A DNA stretch of 64,000 nt from Lewinellaceae bacterium SD302 (GTDB lineage Bacteria > Bacteroidota > Bacteroidia > Chitinophagales > Saprospiraceae), in the NCBI GenBank assembly GCA_002591745.1, contig PDLQ01000011.1, forward strand, positions 1 through 64,000. Direction: 5' to 3'. Made by a program: the position numbers and the translations under genes. The notes beneath the pieces are model-generated. The model was not told the origin of the DNA. It did not search any database and saw only the letters and a list, made by a program, of their open reading frames with translations. Every line of letters begins with the position of its first letter. Position 1 is the stretch's first letter. This document shows, one piece after another, positions 61,427-64,000 of the stretch.

Positions 61427-61660
61427 TCCGAGGAGCAACTTTAGCATTAGATAAGATTTTGACTAGCAAAGTAGCAATGGTAAGTTAAAACGGGAGAGAC
61501 ATCTTTTTTGCGACGATCACCGAAGGTAACTCCGAGGGCGAAGGACAACTCCGAGGAGCTTGCGACGATCACCGCAGGTCATCAGCGCCAGCTAAAGTAG
61601 CAGTACCTATTGGATCCCCAGAGAGTGGGCTCACCAAACATTGCTACTTTGAAGTCCAAC
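61427..61660. repeat. Repeat cluster: CAAAGTAGC copies and GCTCCGAGGAGC units
   Basis: The motif copies are at 61460-61479 (plus), 61590-61604 (plus, diverged) and 61637-61656 (inverted). Between them TGCGACGATCACCG is repeated at about 61509 and 61561, and CTCCGAGGAGC occurs at about 61428 and 61549. No gene in the 300 bases. Confidence 0.8.
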
Positions 61661-62006
61661 TGATGTTTCTCCAGTTTAGTAGTTGCGTTTTTCCTTTGAG
61701 CACTTCTTCTCCGTCGTAGATCAGATAACGATTTACCGGCCGGTCCCATTTGAAAGCAACGGCCTCAAGCGTATTGGTCATATTACTGCGAAATCGTTCT
61801 CCCGCCTTTATTTCCCAGAAGTTCGCTTCCAAAGCAGTTTCGTAAATGAGGTCTACTTCTTGCTTTTGCGTATTTCGATAAAAGTAGTAGCGCGACGGAA
61901 TTTCAGTATGTAAGCTGCTCTTGTGTGCATCCGCTATCATCAGATTTTCAAATAACGCACCGCGCCGATCGTAACGTTCGAGGTCAACAACGGAAGAAAG
62001 TACCTT
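61644..62006 (-). pseudogene. Remnant of a DUF4143 ATPase C-terminus
   Basis: Only the C-terminal part of a DUF4143/AAA-type ATPase remains. Read upstream of the first ATG the frame is GALFENLMIADAHKSSLHT, then RYYFYRNTQKQEVDLIYETA and NFWEIKAGERF, matching the nuclease-like DUF4143 domain (EVDL...EIK). The upstream end is cut by a stop at 62007 and the AAA module is missing. The final stop TAG lies inside a CAAAGTAGC motif copy, so the end of the gene has been replaced by the repeat. Confidence 0.72.
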
Positions 62007-62193
62007 TTAAATTTTACGTAAAGTACGCAAGATTTAAAGTGCGCTCTATTGAATCTGATTGACTTGAAGAAACACTTTATTTGACCATAGCCCTTGCTAC
62101 TACGTCAAATATCGTAAGGCCGGGCAAGCTTTTGATAGCCAAGTACTAGTGCACAGTACTCAATATAGCGTGATCGTAAACGCGAACCCAAAA

Positions 62194-62771
62194 TCATCCA
62201 TCGGCCAGGGCAGTCTTAACTTCCTCCTTCAAAAGAGGTAAAACTTCCACCCCGAACCACTCATTTTTCTTCAGCCAGATATTATTCCTGGGTGAAGGGT
62301 GCGGCAAGGGCAGATACTCAGGTAAGTAATCGTGGAAATGGCGAACCGTTTCCGTCAGCGTTCGGTGTTTGCGGTCACCCAGGTAATAAGCTTGGCATAG
62401 CTGCCGACCAAAAGGGTCAACCGCAATTCCGGCATGGCTTTTAGCAGCTTTTCGTGCCAGAGTGGAGCGCACTCTTTACGGGGTGGCAGGTCGCCGGATT
62501 TTCCTTTGCCGGGATAGCAAAAACCCATGGGCACCAGGGCAAATATCCGGGGGTCGTAGAACGTAGATTCGTCTACCCCCAACCACTCGCGAAGGCGGTC
62601 ACCGCTCTTGTCCTGCCAGGGAACACCGGATTTGTGGACCACACTCCCCGGCGCCTGGCCAATGATGGCAATCTTGCTTGCTATGTGGGCTGCCAGCACC
62701 GGATTGACCCCGTTCACCAAATGCGGCAAACAAAGGTCACACCGGCGAATTTCCCTTAGCAGCCCATCCAT
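62194..62771 (-). pseudogene. Uracil-DNA glycosylase family protein with frameshift
   Basis: Removes uracil from DNA (UDG superfamily). The first frame covers VLAAHIASKIAIIGQAPGSVVHKSG, PMGFCYPGKGKSGDLPPRKECAPLWH and LLVGSYA, then runs to a stop. One base away the frame continues QAYYLGDRKHRTLTETVRHF, LPLPHPSPRNNIWLKKNEWF and a normal end. The break is at 62394-62395 (GG on the plus strand; GGG restores the frame). The protein would be about 192 residues and complete. Confidence 0.85.
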
Positions 62772-62783
62772 GTAATGTCTGTG

Positions 62784-64000
62784 CTAGTTCAATTGGAACC
62801 TGACTACTACTCCACCACTGGCCGTCGTTTGCGGGAAGCCGAGTGAGTTGTAGGGCGTTGATTTCCGGTAATCAAAAAAGGCGCGCAGTGAAAGTTGCTG
62901 GTTCACCTGATATTCTGCGGAAGGAGAAAAGGTAAGTACGCGTGAACCCTCGGTCGCCTCACGGATACCTTGGTCGGGTTTACTGGCGTAAGTGATATTG
63001 TCGCGGAAACTGAGATTGAACTGGATGTCCATATCAGCTACATTGAGGCGGCCACCCGAGCGACTACGACCATTATTGCGGTTGCCACTTAAGGCGGCAC
63101 TCACTCCTTCATCTTCATCATTACGACGTCCCCGTCGGCGTTTCTTCCGTCCGTTACCGGTCAGGAAGCCGATCTCCACATCTTGTAGAACCAGTCCGAA
63201 ACCACCGACGACTTCCTTGGTCACGTTCTCAGACAGCAGCTTACTGATGATGTTCAGGCTGCGATTGGCGGCCGTCTGATAAGTGAAGTTGAAACTGAAG
63301 CCGTTGGTCATTTCCGCTTCAATCCCGATCAACGGCGCAAAGCCTTTCTGCTCGGTGATATTCGGGATCTCGATCCGGGGGAAGAAGTTGAGCGATACTG
63401 TATCATAGCCCGTTTCCAGGTTAGGGTTCAGCTGCTGCTCTTCCAGGGCATCCAGGTAATCCAGACTTGTCCCGTAGCTGCTGATGCTGAAAGTAGACTG
63501 AAAACCGTGGGTGATATTGATCCGGCTAAAGACCTCGCCCAGGTTGCCTATCTTATTCAGACCATTGTAAGTGACCCGCCAGTTCGGGCTGGCATTGAGG
63601 CCAAACGGATCCAGGGAAGAATTGCTAGCATCCTCTTCCCGGTAAGCGGCCAGGAATGCCGGCAGTAAAACCTCCTGTTGCCCCGGTCCGTAACCAAAAC
63701 TGTAACCGCGTTCGGCCAGGTCCGGATCCTCGTGGGGGGTATTTCCTCCCAGTCGCTGGCTGATGATGACCCGGTTATCTTCGAAGGTAGTAAACAGTGC
63801 GTCGAGGTCTTCCTGACTGGAGGAACCCAGTAGACTGTTAATACCACCGTAGGTCATCGTCAGGGCTCCGTCGTAGGTCGGTACTGCGTGCTGATAGTTA
63901 AAGATGGGGTTCGGATCATTTGGGTCCGGCTTCTCCAGCACTTTGTAGGTTTCCGTAAAATTTTCCGCGAAAGTACGGTTCATATTCAGCTCGATCCGGA
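62784..64000 (-). CDS. sprA: Cell-surface protein SprA, C-terminal part (T9SS translocon)
   Basis: SprA (Sov) is the large outer-membrane translocation channel of the type IX secretion system. This is the last roughly 400 residues; the frame runs past the right edge, so the N-terminal part lies outside. Seen: NWRVTYNGLNKIGNLGEVFSRINITHGFQSTFSI, FFPRIEIPNITEQKGFAPLIGIE, a basic linker KKRRRGRRN, DMDIQFNLSFRDNITYASK, and the typical closing barrel TFSPSAEYQVNQQLSLRAFFDYRKSTPYNS. It supports the T9SS sorting domains seen in other genes of the window. Confidence 0.9.
   Translation of the reverse strand, partial: RIELNMNRTFAENFTETYKVLEKPDPNDPNPIFNYQHAVPTYDGALTMTYGGINSLLGSSSQEDLDALFTTFEDNRVIISQRLGGNTPHEDPDLAERGYSFGYGPGQQEVLLPAFLAAYREEDASNSSLDPFGLNASPNWRVTYNGLNKIGNLGEVFSRINITHGFQSTFSISSYGTSLDYLDALEEQQLNPNLETGYDTVSLNFFPRIEIPNITEQKGFAPLIGIEAEMTNGFSFNFTYQTAANRSLNIISKLLSENVTKEVVGGFGLVLQDVEIGFLTGNGRKKRRRGRRNDEDEGVSAALSGNRNNGRSRSGGRLNVADMDIQFNLSFRDNITYASKPDQGIREATEGSRVLTFSPSAEYQVNQQLSLRAFFDYRKSTPYNSLGFPQTTASGGVVVRFQLN

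Noticed and set aside
1-64000. CRISPR array or tRNA/rRNA genes
   Set aside because: No regularly spaced direct repeats with unique spacers and no tRNA cloverleaf-like or rRNA sequence was recognised on reading the intergenic regions.

Overview
The window looks like a chromosomal segment of a Bacteroidota bacterium of the Saprospiria/Lewinella type. This is inferred from gene content: several secreted proteins with type IX secretion (T9SS) C-terminal sorting domains, the T9SS outer-membrane protein SprA at the right edge, a PcrB-type GGGP synthase, lipoproteins with an acidic stretch after the lipobox cysteine, an acidic-tailed ribosomal protein S16, and promoters of the Bacteroidota type (TAnnTTTG). 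Ribosome binding sites are not obvious, as usual in this phylum.

Layout. 1-5.1 kb: a thioredoxin-reductase-like flavoprotein, hemH, a lone response regulator, a small membrane protein and a sensor kinase. 5.2-14.8 kb: secreted metalloprotease, DinB-fold protein, choice-of-anchor-L surface protein, LolA-like protein, two small unknown genes, a solute-binding lipoprotein and a TonB-domain/TPR protein. 15.2-20.3 kb: fumarylacetoacetase, flavin reductase and an M1 peptidase. 20.5-25.7 kb: lipoproteins, esterase, metallo-beta-lactamase-fold protein and a secreted cyanophycinase-like peptidase. 26.2-36.6 kb: class-V aminotransferase, purD, a 2,034-residue alpha-2-macroglobulin protein and rpsP. 36.8-43.1 kb: the minus-strand run SCP2 - membrane protein - ftsK - PH/SHOCT, then gcvT and a SIMPL protein. 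43.2-45.9 kb: a stand-alone SF1 helicase with a nuclease-like tail. 46.0-64 kb: pcrB, a polyprenyl sugar transferase, a lipoprotein, a MoxR ATPase, nadC, a frameshifted alkB, an AI-2E family exporter, icd, a DGT-repeat protein, a sterol-desaturase family protein, prs, rluB, a DUF4143 ATPase remnant, a frameshifted uracil-DNA glycosylase and the 3' part of sprA.

Most genes are ordinary housekeeping or secreted-protein genes. The unusual layer lies between and sometimes inside them. A short motif, CAAAGTAGC with conserved flanks, occurs about twenty times. From 14.9 kb on it mostly forms inverted pairs (GTAG...CTAC) around hairpin-rich inserts, which resembles REP/BIME architecture. Several longer palindromic elements are also present: two copies of a 164-bp near-palindrome, a 155-bp MITE with a TAA target duplication, a 51-bp GC-rich family, and hairpins built of tandem 7-8-mers. 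No transposase that could mobilise them lies in the window.

Three genes (alkB, a lipocalin-like lipoprotein, a uracil-DNA glycosylase) are broken by single-base shifts in or beside G/C runs, and a fourth (the first gene) looks shifted near its end. This points either to homopolymer errors in the consensus or to recent gene decay. I saw no rRNA, tRNA or CRISPR array.
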